NCBI RefSeq assembly: GCF_004614195.1
Contig: NZ_SPUM01000081.1
Span: 1 to 64,000, forward strand
Direction of reading: 5' to 3'
DNA from: Massilia horti
GTDB taxonomy: Bacteria; Pseudomonadota; Gammaproteobacteria; Burkholderiales; Burkholderiaceae_D
DNA length: 64,000 nucleotides
Shown here: in pieces, positions 40,601 to 48,394 of the stretch
How positions within the stretch are numbered: position 1 is the stretch's first letter
How the letters are laid out: every line of letters begins with the position of its first letter
The notes under the pieces: generated by a model
The model's input: only the letters and a program-made list of their open reading frames with translations
Told to the model about the DNA's origin: nothing
Database searches by the model: none
Translations under genes and position numbers: made by a program

Positions 40601-41299
40601 GCGCTCCGTACCAAGTGAGATCTGACCTGCCGCGTCGGTCACAGTGGCAACGATCATCCTCTGCAAATCGGCGAAATTCGTTTTCCGAGTGAACATGCCA
40701 AAAACGATGCGTTCGATGTGTGGCAGGGGCTGACTTGACGGGCAGAAGGAGTACGCCAGGACGTCGCGCCGATGCTGCTTCAGATCACTGCCATGGGCAC
40801 GTTTGCCTTGGATGATTGCGCGATATTCGTCGAGCTTCATTTTGCGACTACAGACAACTCCCCGCAGTTTGAAGCGTTCGAGCAAATTGGCGCTTGCCAC
40901 CAGCGATTTCCCATCCTCATGGACGAACCAGTCGCGTTGGTAAGCGCCGCCGACGAAGCGGTACTCGACTGAATCGCCAGACGGGTCGCCACACAAGATG
41001 GCACAACAGGTGACGTCTTCCCGGTAGTACTCGTAGACGATGTAAGAGGTCGACCGCGGCAAATAATATCGGGCGAAGTTTTGCTGATTGCTGACGGGCC
41101 GCACAATCCGATCCGGACGCTCACCGAAGAATGCGGGGATCAGCTTCAACAGGGAAGTTTTTCCCCTACCGTTGCGCCCAGTAATGGCCGTCCCCCCTTG
41201 GAGGGGCAGTTCCGTAATCCGGCCGGCGGTATAGGAGTCCACCATAATCACTCTGTTCAAAGCAAAGCGACTGGCCGGGGCCGGGTTGTCGGCAATCAT
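37628..41299 (-). CDS. jetC: Wadjet JetC / MukB-MksB-like SMC ATPase
   Basis: A 1223-residue SMC-type ATPase. Walker A GRNGRGKT is at residues 41-48. Two long coiled coils fill roughly 270-560 and 620-900, separated by a hinge-like region. The C-terminal head has the signature segment SSNGLSYIVIVLIFVAFI and Walker B VNVVWALDEI with D1150/E1151. With JetA and JetB it forms a loop-extruding condensin that recognises small circular DNA. GAGGAG precedes the start. It heads the operon and diverges from a WYL regulator. All key residues are present, so the system appears intact. Confidence 0.9.
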   Translation of the reverse strand: MIADNPAPASRFALNRVIMVDSYTAGRITELPLQGGTAITGRNGRGKTSLLKLIPAFFGERPDRIVRPVSNQQNFARYYLPRSTSYIVYEYYREDVTCCAILCGDPSGDSVEYRFVGGAYQRDWFVHEDGKSLVASANLLERFKLRGVVCSRKMKLDEYRAIIQGKRAHGSDLKQHRRDVLAYSFCPSSQPLPHIERIVFGMFTRKTNFADLQRMIVATVTDAAGQISLGTERKKVESWPDAYHSYSAVMAHASRMEEVEAAYLASLAAEQELRTLHGRFQALDDSLRTDQTNLQLELEAAIEQEAAAGQKFTTMRSAILERIQKANLSIEDAERKLNVLSKQSEQFQKEGIAEKAALVDLESEILEANARLGERKSLLLREQSNIDVEYEALARKLDLEHSQRSHEFERQRSSSRRDHQHRMEEVAREFDAQQEHARQQAIPEEKQLQEALAAANVALGLAKAQLQSPQPDAGLVEIVAQQEANVAQAREKYDECAGQDALASKAYDRARHAFDQAESQLKVLHSEVSHAEARLETLLLQATPDQDSVLYALRAQHPQWTQDIAKVLREDLLTRTDLAPVLGEITDSIYGLRINLDAVETPLIADENALQRKVDATRDDIRKAKDRIAEQEAAITKLGADRLSAQRTADLCSGKAASAKAGLASAEKLLKSARANVQHSREAALEQARQTYVETERTCLDAKEQLTAQRKRVEEGVAQLVAQRLARKQEGDRELDQALAEIDGRAEEAEERYKENRAQIEDDRATKLKANGVDMAALGELDEKIKEAQDQLKSIGKARNHVAEWRLWLASEWSQRPVYENALTSARKDKAKEEQAKAACMKSWDEDKTIRARVLQTLRKRLAEIATEQQRVSKHLQLLEPYAIAAHSVPVFDPAWQLAALIGQYVLQVGELKSSEERLAREIDTIKKAFTAHRLSPPDQYYDTHRQTIGPDRAAQAREWVPAFKTWYTSEHLQYRHLLRVDARTIAEAVGDFRNRMDNFHRKVLQFNRELQESLNANQGFESIGQLSVEIVSSIRELEYWDTIEKVIDARADWLDGELVDLPPPAFATALRELLDHWHLKEGIQAELTNLVRIQGEVVENGNRRPFKKAEDLETISSNGLSYIVIVLIFVAFINRVRGKAPVNVVWALDEIKDLDLGNVELLMDILNRNNITLVSACPDPDPDVLALFRNRRSIKLDRCIYDPTCAAPTERQDRAQGGAKHV

Positions 41300-41431
41300 C
41301 TGAGCACTCCTCGAAGCTAGAAAGCGATAAAGGAATAAAACTATTTATCTATAAATTTAATATACATGTATCTTAACTTAACCGTTTGTGATAGCATCTG
41401 TCAACACTGTACGAAATCACAGGATATCTGC
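41300..41431. promoter_or_regulatory. Divergent jetC/WYL control region
   Basis: This AT-rich 132-bp region holds a palindrome ATACATGTAT at 41362-41371 and an inverted repeat TGTGAT (41387-41392) / ATCACA (41416-41421). The latter lies 11 bases before the likely WYL start and would block it when bound. WYL regulators of defence genes (BrxR/CapW type) bind inverted repeats in just this position. No clear -35/-10 pair could be chosen. Confidence 0.5.
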
Positions 41432-42259
41432 GTGACCGAACCCCGAATTGCCCCGTTGTCGCCCCCAGAGGCGGCGCAACTGCCAACCAGCGTTCGGCAG
41501 CGGTTGATGCATATCGAGCGCTGTCTCTTTTGGAAGGGAGAGGTCCAACGGGCCGACCTGGTCGATACATTCGAAGTGACTACCGTGCAAGCGGCAAAGG
41601 ATTTCCGCCTCTACATGGATAGCTTCCCGGGAAAAATGGTTTATAACAAATCCCGTAGACGCTACGTCCCGGAGCCTGCCTTCTCGCCAGCTTTGATTCG
41701 GCCCGACACCCTGGATGAATTTGCCGCTATACCGTCAGCGAAGGTGCCCGTTGCCCACTGGCCGCTGCCGCTCCGGCGCGCGAGCCCCGAAGTATTATTG
41801 TCGGTGGTGGAGGCTGTACGGGAGCGGCGAAAAATCGAGGTTCAATATCAATCGATGACGGGCCAAGCGCCCGAATGGCGCTGGCTATCACCGCATGCGT
41901 TCGCTTCCGACGCGGAGCGCTGGCATGTACGAGCTTTCTGCCACACGCGCCGTGAATTCCGCGACTTTGTACTGGGGCGCATACTCGCCACGCGCGCTGT
42001 TGCTGCAACGAACATCGATCCTGTGGCCGATACAGAGTGGAACACTTTCGTGGAAGTTCTCGTCACGCCCAACCCCAGACTTGAAACTGAGCAACGGCAA
42101 GCCATCGGTGCGGAGTACCAGTTGCCGGATGATTTGGAGCTTACCCTCAAGCTGCGAGAATCGATGCTCTTTTATGTCAAAGCGAAGTTCGAATCACCCA
42201 AGACAGACGATCCTGCTGCCCATCAGCTGTTTGTGGCTGAGCTCAAGCAACTAAAATAA
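41432..42259 (+). CDS. WYL-domain transcriptional regulator (BrxR/CapW-like)
   Basis: I prefer GTG 41432, with AGGA eight bases upstream, over ATG 41366, which would add a cysteine-rich leader running through an inverted repeat. The 275-residue product has an N-terminal winged helix (SVRQRLMHIERCLFWKGEVQ, LVDTFEVTTVQAAKDFRLYM), a WYL domain (IEVQYQSMTGQAPEWRWLSP, WHVRAFCHTRREFRDFVLGR) and a C-terminal extension. Such proteins repress defence operons and are released by nucleic-acid or nucleotide ligands. Its position between Wadjet and the HEPN-like gene suggests control of one or both. Confidence 0.82.
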   Translation: MTEPRIAPLSPPEAAQLPTSVRQRLMHIERCLFWKGEVQRADLVDTFEVTTVQAAKDFRLYMDSFPGKMVYNKSRRRYVPEPAFSPALIRPDTLDEFAAIPSAKVPVAHWPLPLRRASPEVLLSVVEAVRERRKIEVQYQSMTGQAPEWRWLSPHAFASDAERWHVRAFCHTRREFRDFVLGRILATRAVAATNIDPVADTEWNTFVEVLVTPNPRLETEQRQAIGAEYQLPDDLELTLKLRESMLFYVKAKFESPKTDDPAAHQLFVAELKQLK

Positions 42260-42297
42260 GTTGTAGCGACGAGTTAGAAATCGTACGGGGAGGAAGT

Positions 42298-43713
42298 TTG
42301 AGCAGGACCGATGGACTGGCGCAGGCTTTGAGCAGGCGTGCAAAAATCAAAAAGATTGAAGCAGCGATAGCTTTTTTTGCTGCGAACAGGGCGTTCCTCG
42401 ATCGTTATGAGGATCTGGAATCATTCGTGTTCAATGCCTTCGAACACGACGAAAAGCTCGCCCAAGGAGTGGAGTACCACCTTGTTGCTTTGCGGCGGCA
42501 GTTGCTCGACGAATTATGGTCGCGCCACATATTTCTAAGCGTCAATGCTATAGAGCAGTTGCTGTACATGTCCCTCAAAGCTGACGTACACCCTTTTGTT
42601 GCGTTTTGCGATTGCGTCCTGGAGAACGGGCTTCATCATCCCGGATTGGTCCTTTATCCGCTACATTCGTTCGGATTTCTCGGGTTAGGTCTGTTTGGTC
42701 TCGGTCGACCACAACGTGTAGCCACATTGGATCTCTCGGCAGCTGGGATTGAGTTGACTCCTCAGACAAACAATTTTGATCGAAGTATTGCTTTCGTTGA
42801 GTTCGCCAGAAAAACCTTGGGAATCGTGCACGAAGTACCTCGAGAACTACTGGAACATTACTACCGGTCTCGGCCTTTAAAGTGGTTTACCCAGAATCCG
42901 CTGTTGGCTGTCAGGGTTTCTTCGTATGCCAGCGGTTACTACGTAAACCAACGAATCCTACTCATGAAACTGCGGCTATCCACTACACTTATCGCAATGG
43001 TAGCGGTGATGGGCAGGCGGGAGGTTCCCTCGGAATATCATGATTTTAGTACGGCGAGAGTAAACAACTGGGAAACGCTCGACATTGCGCATTATTTGTT
43101 GTTCCAAGCTGACCCGAATAAGTCTCACCTGAGCGTCGACTGCACGCCCATGCACGTCAATCGGATTGAACTCGCCGAGTTGGCGGACCTCGGTGTTGAC
43201 ATTGACCCTCGCGCTTGGAAGGGCAAAGCGCGGCGGTCACAACTTACGACGATTCGAAATGCGCTTGAGTTCCTCGAGGATGGTTATTTGCGTCACTGCG
43301 TCATTGGAAGCAAAAGTCAAGAACTCAGCCGCTTGTTCCGTAAGCTATTAAGTTCAATTAATTATTTCCGTAGGTCTCTCCGGGCCCGCGGACAAACGTC
43401 CGAAAACATTGTTGCGCTGGCGATTGCGTTCGAGACTCTCTTGATTGACTTTTATGCTCGGGGTGTCACTGACCGCATCCATATGCGTGTACGGACATGT
43501 TTAGCGGGGAAAAGTGGGGTTGCCGCTATGTGTGATGCAGTCCAAGAACTGTTTGTCAGTAGGGGAAAGATTTTGCATGCGGGCGAAACCCTGCAGTTTA
43601 AGGACATTCCGCTTGCGAGAAAAGCATACGTGATTTGTTTTGTTCACATCTCCCAAAGGCTGACGTTGCTAGACCCTAAGACGAAGAATCCGTTAAGCGC
43701 CATTTTTTTGTAG
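42298..43713 (+). CDS. HEPN (ApeA-like) protein candidate
   Basis: TTG 42298 is a likely start, with GGGAGGA just upstream, giving 471 residues. The N-terminal 330 residues are unrecognised, partly helical with an apolar loop (FLGLGLFGLG). The C-terminal ~130 residues look like an ApeA-type HEPN domain: SENIVALAIAFETLLIDFY, a helix pair, and ELFVSRGKILHAGE, where R followed by H fits R-x4-6-H. HEPN domains of this type are RNases in anti-phage proteins. It lies 38 bases after the WYL gene on the same strand, so it may be the gene that regulator controls. Lower GC than neighbours suggests transfer. Confidence 0.6.
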   Translation: MSRTDGLAQALSRRAKIKKIEAAIAFFAANRAFLDRYEDLESFVFNAFEHDEKLAQGVEYHLVALRRQLLDELWSRHIFLSVNAIEQLLYMSLKADVHPFVAFCDCVLENGLHHPGLVLYPLHSFGFLGLGLFGLGRPQRVATLDLSAAGIELTPQTNNFDRSIAFVEFARKTLGIVHEVPRELLEHYYRSRPLKWFTQNPLLAVRVSSYASGYYVNQRILLMKLRLSTTLIAMVAVMGRREVPSEYHDFSTARVNNWETLDIAHYLLFQADPNKSHLSVDCTPMHVNRIELAELADLGVDIDPRAWKGKARRSQLTTIRNALEFLEDGYLRHCVIGSKSQELSRLFRKLLSSINYFRRSLRARGQTSENIVALAIAFETLLIDFYARGVTDRIHMRVRTCLAGKSGVAAMCDAVQELFVSRGKILHAGETLQFKDIPLARKAYVICFVHISQRLTLLDPKTKNPLSAIFL

Positions 43714-43891
43714 GACCATCTGTTTATCGTCGGCTGTCGGATATCGCCTGCATTGAACGAGCGGCGCTTGCCATACCGATCGACTCCGATCCAGCACTTA
43801 GAAGGACTGGTTATTTCAGCCCGGATCCGGATCGCACCGACACCGCTATCGTCCAAGGATGCAAAGCGGCACCAATCCCCCGAGCGCCTAT

Positions 43892-46522
43892 TCATAAGTT
43901 AAACTTATGGCGACTGTCTGAGCGAATCTCGGCAATCGTGCGCTTGATGAAGCGCTGGCTTTCATGGTCCAGACGGCCCAGGTCATTCTCGATCCGCGCA
44001 AGATATTTCTCGCCACCATAAGACCAGGCCACTCGCGAGAGGATTTTGGCGACGTCGCCGCATCGATATGCGGTTAAAGCTAGATCACCCGCCTTCCAAG
44101 ATGACGACATAAACGCGTCGACCAGCTCACGACGCGCGGTTTTGCAGCGATCCCAATCGAGGAAGGGTACATACCTCAGATAGTCGGATACGTCATCGGC
44201 CTTTGCCATTTCCCGATAAATTATAGGAAACAAGGCTGCGATCATCAGCGAAACAGGCTGCCGACGGGCACGAAGTAGCGATGGCATGAGCCAACCGGCG
44301 GCATTGACCAAAGCCATGAGCGATGTCTTCTCCGCATCGAACATGAGCCTGGCGCACGCGTCGTTGGCAACTTCAGCCAGATCCATGACATGTCGCCCAT
44401 GCAGAGCGCGGGCAATCTCATCAACAGCCCCAACGATACGTTTGCGCGCGACCGACGGCGCATTCTCAAAGGCGATAAGGTTCCGATCCGCGACATCGGC
44501 GTCGATGCCGCGCTCCAGCCCCGTCCTGGCTGCCCATCCGCCGTCAAGTCGTGCACCGAGAATGCCGAGCAGCATAGACAGAACTGCGCTTTCGTCACCG
44601 TCGAACCGGTTCCGGAGGCACCTTCCTGTCACGCGCCCGGCGATCTCAAACTTCCTGGCATCGTCGACCTTCGGCATCACAGATCGGATGACACGGATAT
44701 GCGCATTCATGGGGAGACCGTCCTGCATCGCCGCCCTCACCAGCAGGTCGACGGCGTCATCCGGGATGCGCGAAACTATGCGCTCCCCAATCTCCCAATC
44801 GGAGAGCAGCGCCGCGAACTGCCTATCGTCGGCACGCCGCAGCACACGTACGAGTAGCGCAGCGGACGTCGCTTCGGAGAGGCGCTTCTCGTCCAGAAGC
44901 CAAAGCACATCCGAACAGATGGGTTCGACCGCCCGCGCGAGCAGTTCGTCCCTTCGCGCCGAGGCGTCCGACAAGATCAAGACATCGCGAACGGCTGGCA
45001 GGCCCCCGACCTCGCGCGCCCGATCGATGAGCACGGCGGTAAGCCGCTTGGCGTGGAAGTCGTTGGCCTCCCCTAGCCAACGGAGTTCCGCGGCGATCCC
45101 TTGTAGGTCGAGCCTGCCGAAGATGGGCATTGCGGCGGGAAGCTGCCGATCCTCGACCAGGAGGGGGAGCAACATCATGCCGGCCTTGTCTCCGAGCGCT
45201 CGATCGACCTCGGCTAGGACGACCCCCATCCTTTCGATGAGTTCATTATCCGCAGCGATACGACTGGTCAGTGCGCCGCCTTGCGAAACAAGACGCGCGA
45301 TGATGTCCGACGGCGCCTCGAGAAGCACCTGTTCGACGCGCGGTCCGGCTCCGTTGCCGAGACCTATTGCAATGTTGGGAATGAGTTCGTCAATCGCACC
45401 CTTGAGATCAGGCTGTCGCAACAAGCTTACCGCACCACCGGGCGCGCACTCGGCCAGATGCGTCGCAAGCTGCTCGACCGCCGTCCTGGCGGCTGGCATG
45501 TCGTGTCCCTGCATCTTCCGGGCGATCGCGCCGACAAAGTCCCAAGCTTCATTGGGCGGAAGGCTGCCTGCAGCCCTACTCGTAGCCTCTGCCAACCGAA
45601 ATTCAAGTGTTTCCACCGACGATGTATCACTGAGCATCCCCGAATTGACAATGTCCAATAGCCCTAAGGCGGCGGTGGGGGCGCGGTCTAGCTTGTCGAG
45701 TAGTTCGTCCCACAACAACGCTATACGCAGGGCGGCCACACTTTCCGCGGCACGATCACCAAGAAGGTCGATCTCCCTATCGGACAGCAGCCTCGGCACA
45801 GGCTCCTCAAAGACACGACGTACGATTGTTCCCGTCCACCTATGCCGATCAATTTGCGACGAGCGGCCGTCCACACGACGTCCGGGCCAGTCGGAGAACT
45901 TGGCCTTGGCATTCGACGGCGAGAAGACGAGGTCGAGGTCGCGCCCTCCTATCTTTCGAGGCGCCAGGGCGAACGTCGAAAGCGCGAACCGCCGCCGGAT
46001 ATCGGGCCACAGCGCGGTGAGTAGGCGCAAAGCGATTAGCTCGGGATCAGGTGCGTCAAACACCACCACCGGCTTTACTTCCTCAAGAAAAAGTGCCTCG
46101 AGCAGTTCGCTCGCGCGGAAGTTGGGAACGGGGGGAAGTCGCTCCTCAAGCTGTTCCTCCAGTTCGATGCGCACCGCATCCGTCTCGGTCGGCAACTGAG
46201 CGGAATCGAGCAGGCGAAGGATGGGGATGATCGGCGGTCTGCGGGACCAGACTTGTGCATTGATCAGTACGCTCTTGGTTCTAACGCAGCCCGCCCGAGG
46301 AACGGTCATGTCCTGCCATGTCCTGGCAATGACGTAGTAGGTTCCGCTCGGCAGCGGATAGGCAGACAGATAAGGCGTGAACTGTTCCTTGGGACGCAGA
46401 GGACCGGCCACGTCGGAGAGGCGATCCACAACCGCCTGATCGTCCTTTGCCAGTACGACAGACGACGCTAGTAGCTGGTGCCCCTTGCGATAGCCGTGGA
46501 TCTGGATTTCGGCGTAAATCAC
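43892..46522 (-). CDS. GTPase-associated protein 1 (GAP1-like), large helical subunit
   Basis: The likely start is GTG 46522, four bases after the GTPase stop, giving 876 residues; a longer reading would overlap the GTPase gene. The N-terminal domain (VIYAEIQIHGYRKGHQLLAS, then FTPYLSAYPLPSGTYYVIAR) fits the GAP1 N-terminal family from comparative genomics of GTPase conflict systems. A second region (VPNFRASELLEALFLEEVKP, with LSTFALAPRKIGGRDLDLVF) and ~500 residues of helical repeats follow. It is the last of five minus-strand genes. Its job may be to sense a trigger or form a scaffold for the GTPases; this is inference. Confidence 0.72.
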   Translation of the reverse strand: MIYAEIQIHGYRKGHQLLASSVVLAKDDQAVVDRLSDVAGPLRPKEQFTPYLSAYPLPSGTYYVIARTWQDMTVPRAGCVRTKSVLINAQVWSRRPPIIPILRLLDSAQLPTETDAVRIELEEQLEERLPPVPNFRASELLEALFLEEVKPVVVFDAPDPELIALRLLTALWPDIRRRFALSTFALAPRKIGGRDLDLVFSPSNAKAKFSDWPGRRVDGRSSQIDRHRWTGTIVRRVFEEPVPRLLSDREIDLLGDRAAESVAALRIALLWDELLDKLDRAPTAALGLLDIVNSGMLSDTSSVETLEFRLAEATSRAAGSLPPNEAWDFVGAIARKMQGHDMPAARTAVEQLATHLAECAPGGAVSLLRQPDLKGAIDELIPNIAIGLGNGAGPRVEQVLLEAPSDIIARLVSQGGALTSRIAADNELIERMGVVLAEVDRALGDKAGMMLLPLLVEDRQLPAAMPIFGRLDLQGIAAELRWLGEANDFHAKRLTAVLIDRAREVGGLPAVRDVLILSDASARRDELLARAVEPICSDVLWLLDEKRLSEATSAALLVRVLRRADDRQFAALLSDWEIGERIVSRIPDDAVDLLVRAAMQDGLPMNAHIRVIRSVMPKVDDARKFEIAGRVTGRCLRNRFDGDESAVLSMLLGILGARLDGGWAARTGLERGIDADVADRNLIAFENAPSVARKRIVGAVDEIARALHGRHVMDLAEVANDACARLMFDAEKTSLMALVNAAGWLMPSLLRARRQPVSLMIAALFPIIYREMAKADDVSDYLRYVPFLDWDRCKTARRELVDAFMSSSWKAGDLALTAYRCGDVAKILSRVAWSYGGEKYLARIENDLGRLDHESQRFIKRTIAEIRSDSRHKFNL

Positions 46523-46526
46523 GGAT

Positions 46527-47369
46527 TCAGAGGCCCACTGCCCAGGCAATCGGCAGGGTGACGTCGGGATCCTTCCTCCACCCATCTCCGTCCCGCACGG
46601 CGACCCATCCTTGGCCATCTAGCCCCGCCTCTAAAAAAGCCTCCCGATAGTCGGCATCGTGCTTTAGGTCGCCGCCGACGACGCTGAGGCCGAATATCTG
46701 GACATCGAGATTCTCTAGGTCGGCAAGTCTCCCGGCGACAAGTGGGTATTCACGCTCGAGATAGGCCACGGGCCCCTGCTCGAACTTGCCCGCGTCGACT
46801 AAGTCCCATGCGGTGACGACGACCGAGAGGCGGGGAAGCCCGCCGCCCTCGCGGTCGGCGAGTGAATCTTCGAGAAAACGGATCAGCTCACATAGCATTA
46901 CCTGAGTTGGGAGACCCTGGTCCTCCTCGCCGCCGAGCTTCTCTAGCATTTTGCGTGACGTCACCCAATCGAGCGGCCGGACATCCTGGTCGGAACCAAC
47001 TCGCACGAAAAGGAGAGCGGCGTCCGCTCGCTGCAGTTCGCTCATCCAATCCGGGTCAATTTCGCTATCAATGACAGCCTTGCGCCAAAGTTCGCCCGAG
47101 ATGTCCGGCACAATGACCCTTGACTGCGGCCCGTCCTTCGTCGCGGCAACAACCACTTCGAAGTCGCGACGCGCGTCGCTGTGTTCGGAGCGCGGCGCAA
47201 AGCCTCCTTGGAAAAGGTGGTCGGTTACCTCAAGCACGAATTTGATGTCTTCGGGCTGCTCCGCAGCATGCAGCGCGCCGGTCCCGTCGTCCAGTGCTCG
47301 CCATAGACGGCCGATATAGTTGGTCTTTCCCGAGTCGGGACCACCAAGTAGTATGATCGATCGGCTCAA
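46527..47369 (-). CDS. Conflict-system GTPase, smaller member (double-GTPase type)
   Basis: A TTG start at 47369 is supported by a strong AGGAGG nine bases before it; its last two bases overlap the preceding stop. The 280-residue product has P-loop GGPDSGKT at residues 9-16, a DxxG-like DISGELW segment near 92, and a TAWD segment near 187 in the place of NKxD. This fits the TRAFAC-like GTPases of predicted GTPase-associated systems. It sits directly beside a second, different GTPase, so the two probably act as a pair. A switch role is inferred from the family. Confidence 0.8.
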   Translation of the reverse strand: MSRSIILLGGPDSGKTNYIGRLWRALDDGTGALHAAEQPEDIKFVLEVTDHLFQGGFAPRSEHSDARRDFEVVVAATKDGPQSRVIVPDISGELWRKAVIDSEIDPDWMSELQRADAALLFVRVGSDQDVRPLDWVTSRKMLEKLGGEEDQGLPTQVMLCELIRFLEDSLADREGGGLPRLSVVVTAWDLVDAGKFEQGPVAYLEREYPLVAGRLADLENLDVQIFGLSVVGGDLKHDADYREAFLEAGLDGQGWVAVRDGDGWRKDPDVTLPIAWAVGL

Positions 47370-48394
47370 CGATCCCTCCTATAGCTCAAATAGGCGCGAT
47401 CGCTCTCAGCCGGTTCGGACGATTGCCAGAAGGTAGGTCGCTCGGCCGGCCTCCCAACGGTCAGGTCAATCAGTTCGGCCATACCGAATCCCGCCGGCAC
47501 CTCGTCTGGATGGTCGGAGAATGGAGCGACCCCTACTATCTCGGCCTTCGCGCCTCGGCGAATAAGTTCCTTCTGCAAACGATCGGCCACGTTGTCGTTG
47601 AGGATATGCAAATCGCGATGAGTCACCACGACCATCAACCGTGGCACATGGCCGTCCAGCATGGTGTTCAGACGTCCCGCGAGTTGTCCCACTCGAGCTA
47701 TGAGTCCCTGGCGCTTCTCGATGTCGGCGAGCGTACGGCCATCAAGCACGATCCAAATAGCCTCAGCCGACTTCATGAAGTCCAACCGGTCCGATCGGGC
47801 CGTATTGACAAGCGCCTGCGTCCATTCCCCCGGCACGTCGGGAAGCGCTAGGTCGACACGCCGTCCGTCCGAAAGCCTGACGAGCCTGAGGTGGAGGAAG
47901 CCAGGACTATGATCGTCCGCTAACTCGGTGTGGACCGTCATTTGTTCCGGCGCCTTGCCATCGTTCCAGTCACGGGCGCCGCGCGCGATCTCCTCGAAAG
48001 CAGCAAGGCTCCTGCTGTCAGCGAAGGACCAGCCCTTTAGCATCGCATGCGAGACGAGTAGATACAGGCTAGCCAAACACGCCGTTTTGCCGGATTCTGG
48101 ATCGCCGAGGATGCCAACCACGTTGACGTATCTGGCGCCCATCATCGCATTCAGATCTTCCAGCCCGAGCCGTCGGCTAGAAGGGAACGGGCTCATGCGC
48201 ACGGGCTGTTCAAGTACAGGTGCCCCCAGCCGGTCACCGGGCTGTGATGTTACCTCGTCAACAGGAGCATCCGCCGAGATCGCGCCTACTGCCTCATTGC
48301 TAACACGGTTGCCACAGGTTGATGGGTCGCGCTCGAGTGCGCAGATCCCCGTCTCGTCGACGGTGCAACCCTCGAAATTGCATGATCCGCTCAT
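47366..48394 (-). CDS. Conflict-system GTPase, larger member with Cys-rich N-terminus
   Basis: A 342-residue protein. The first 30 residues hold four cysteines (C5, C10, C18, C27), a probable small zinc-binding knuckle. The GTPase domain has P-loop GDPESGKT at 97-104, LPDVPGEW as the DxxG-like switch II segment, and VVVTHRDL in the NKxD position. ATGA overlaps join it to the helical gene upstream, and its stop overlaps the next start. Two paralogous but divergent GTPases in one operon are the hallmark of the double-GTPase systems predicted from genomics. Confidence 0.8.
   Translation of the reverse strand: MSGSCNFEGCTVDETGICALERDPSTCGNRVSNEAVGAISADAPVDEVTSQPGDRLGAPVLEQPVRMSPFPSSRRLGLEDLNAMMGARYVNVVGILGDPESGKTACLASLYLLVSHAMLKGWSFADSRSLAAFEEIARGARDWNDGKAPEQMTVHTELADDHSPGFLHLRLVRLSDGRRVDLALPDVPGEWTQALVNTARSDRLDFMKSAEAIWIVLDGRTLADIEKRQGLIARVGQLAGRLNTMLDGHVPRLMVVVTHRDLHILNDNVADRLQKELIRRGAKAEIVGVAPFSDHPDEVPAGFGMAELIDLTVGRPAERPTFWQSSEPAESDRAYLSYRRDR

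Noticed and set aside
44286-46199. A 637-codon plus-strand frame opposite the GAP1-like gene
   Set aside because: Ser/Arg/Ala-rich translation with no domain and no ribosome site; the minus-strand gene is supported by family motifs and operon coupling.
46523-46618. Longer start of the GAP1-like gene inside the GTPase gene
   Set aside because: The extra 32 residues are a frame-shifted reading of the GTPase C-terminus; the GTG right after the GTPase stop begins at the conserved first strand.
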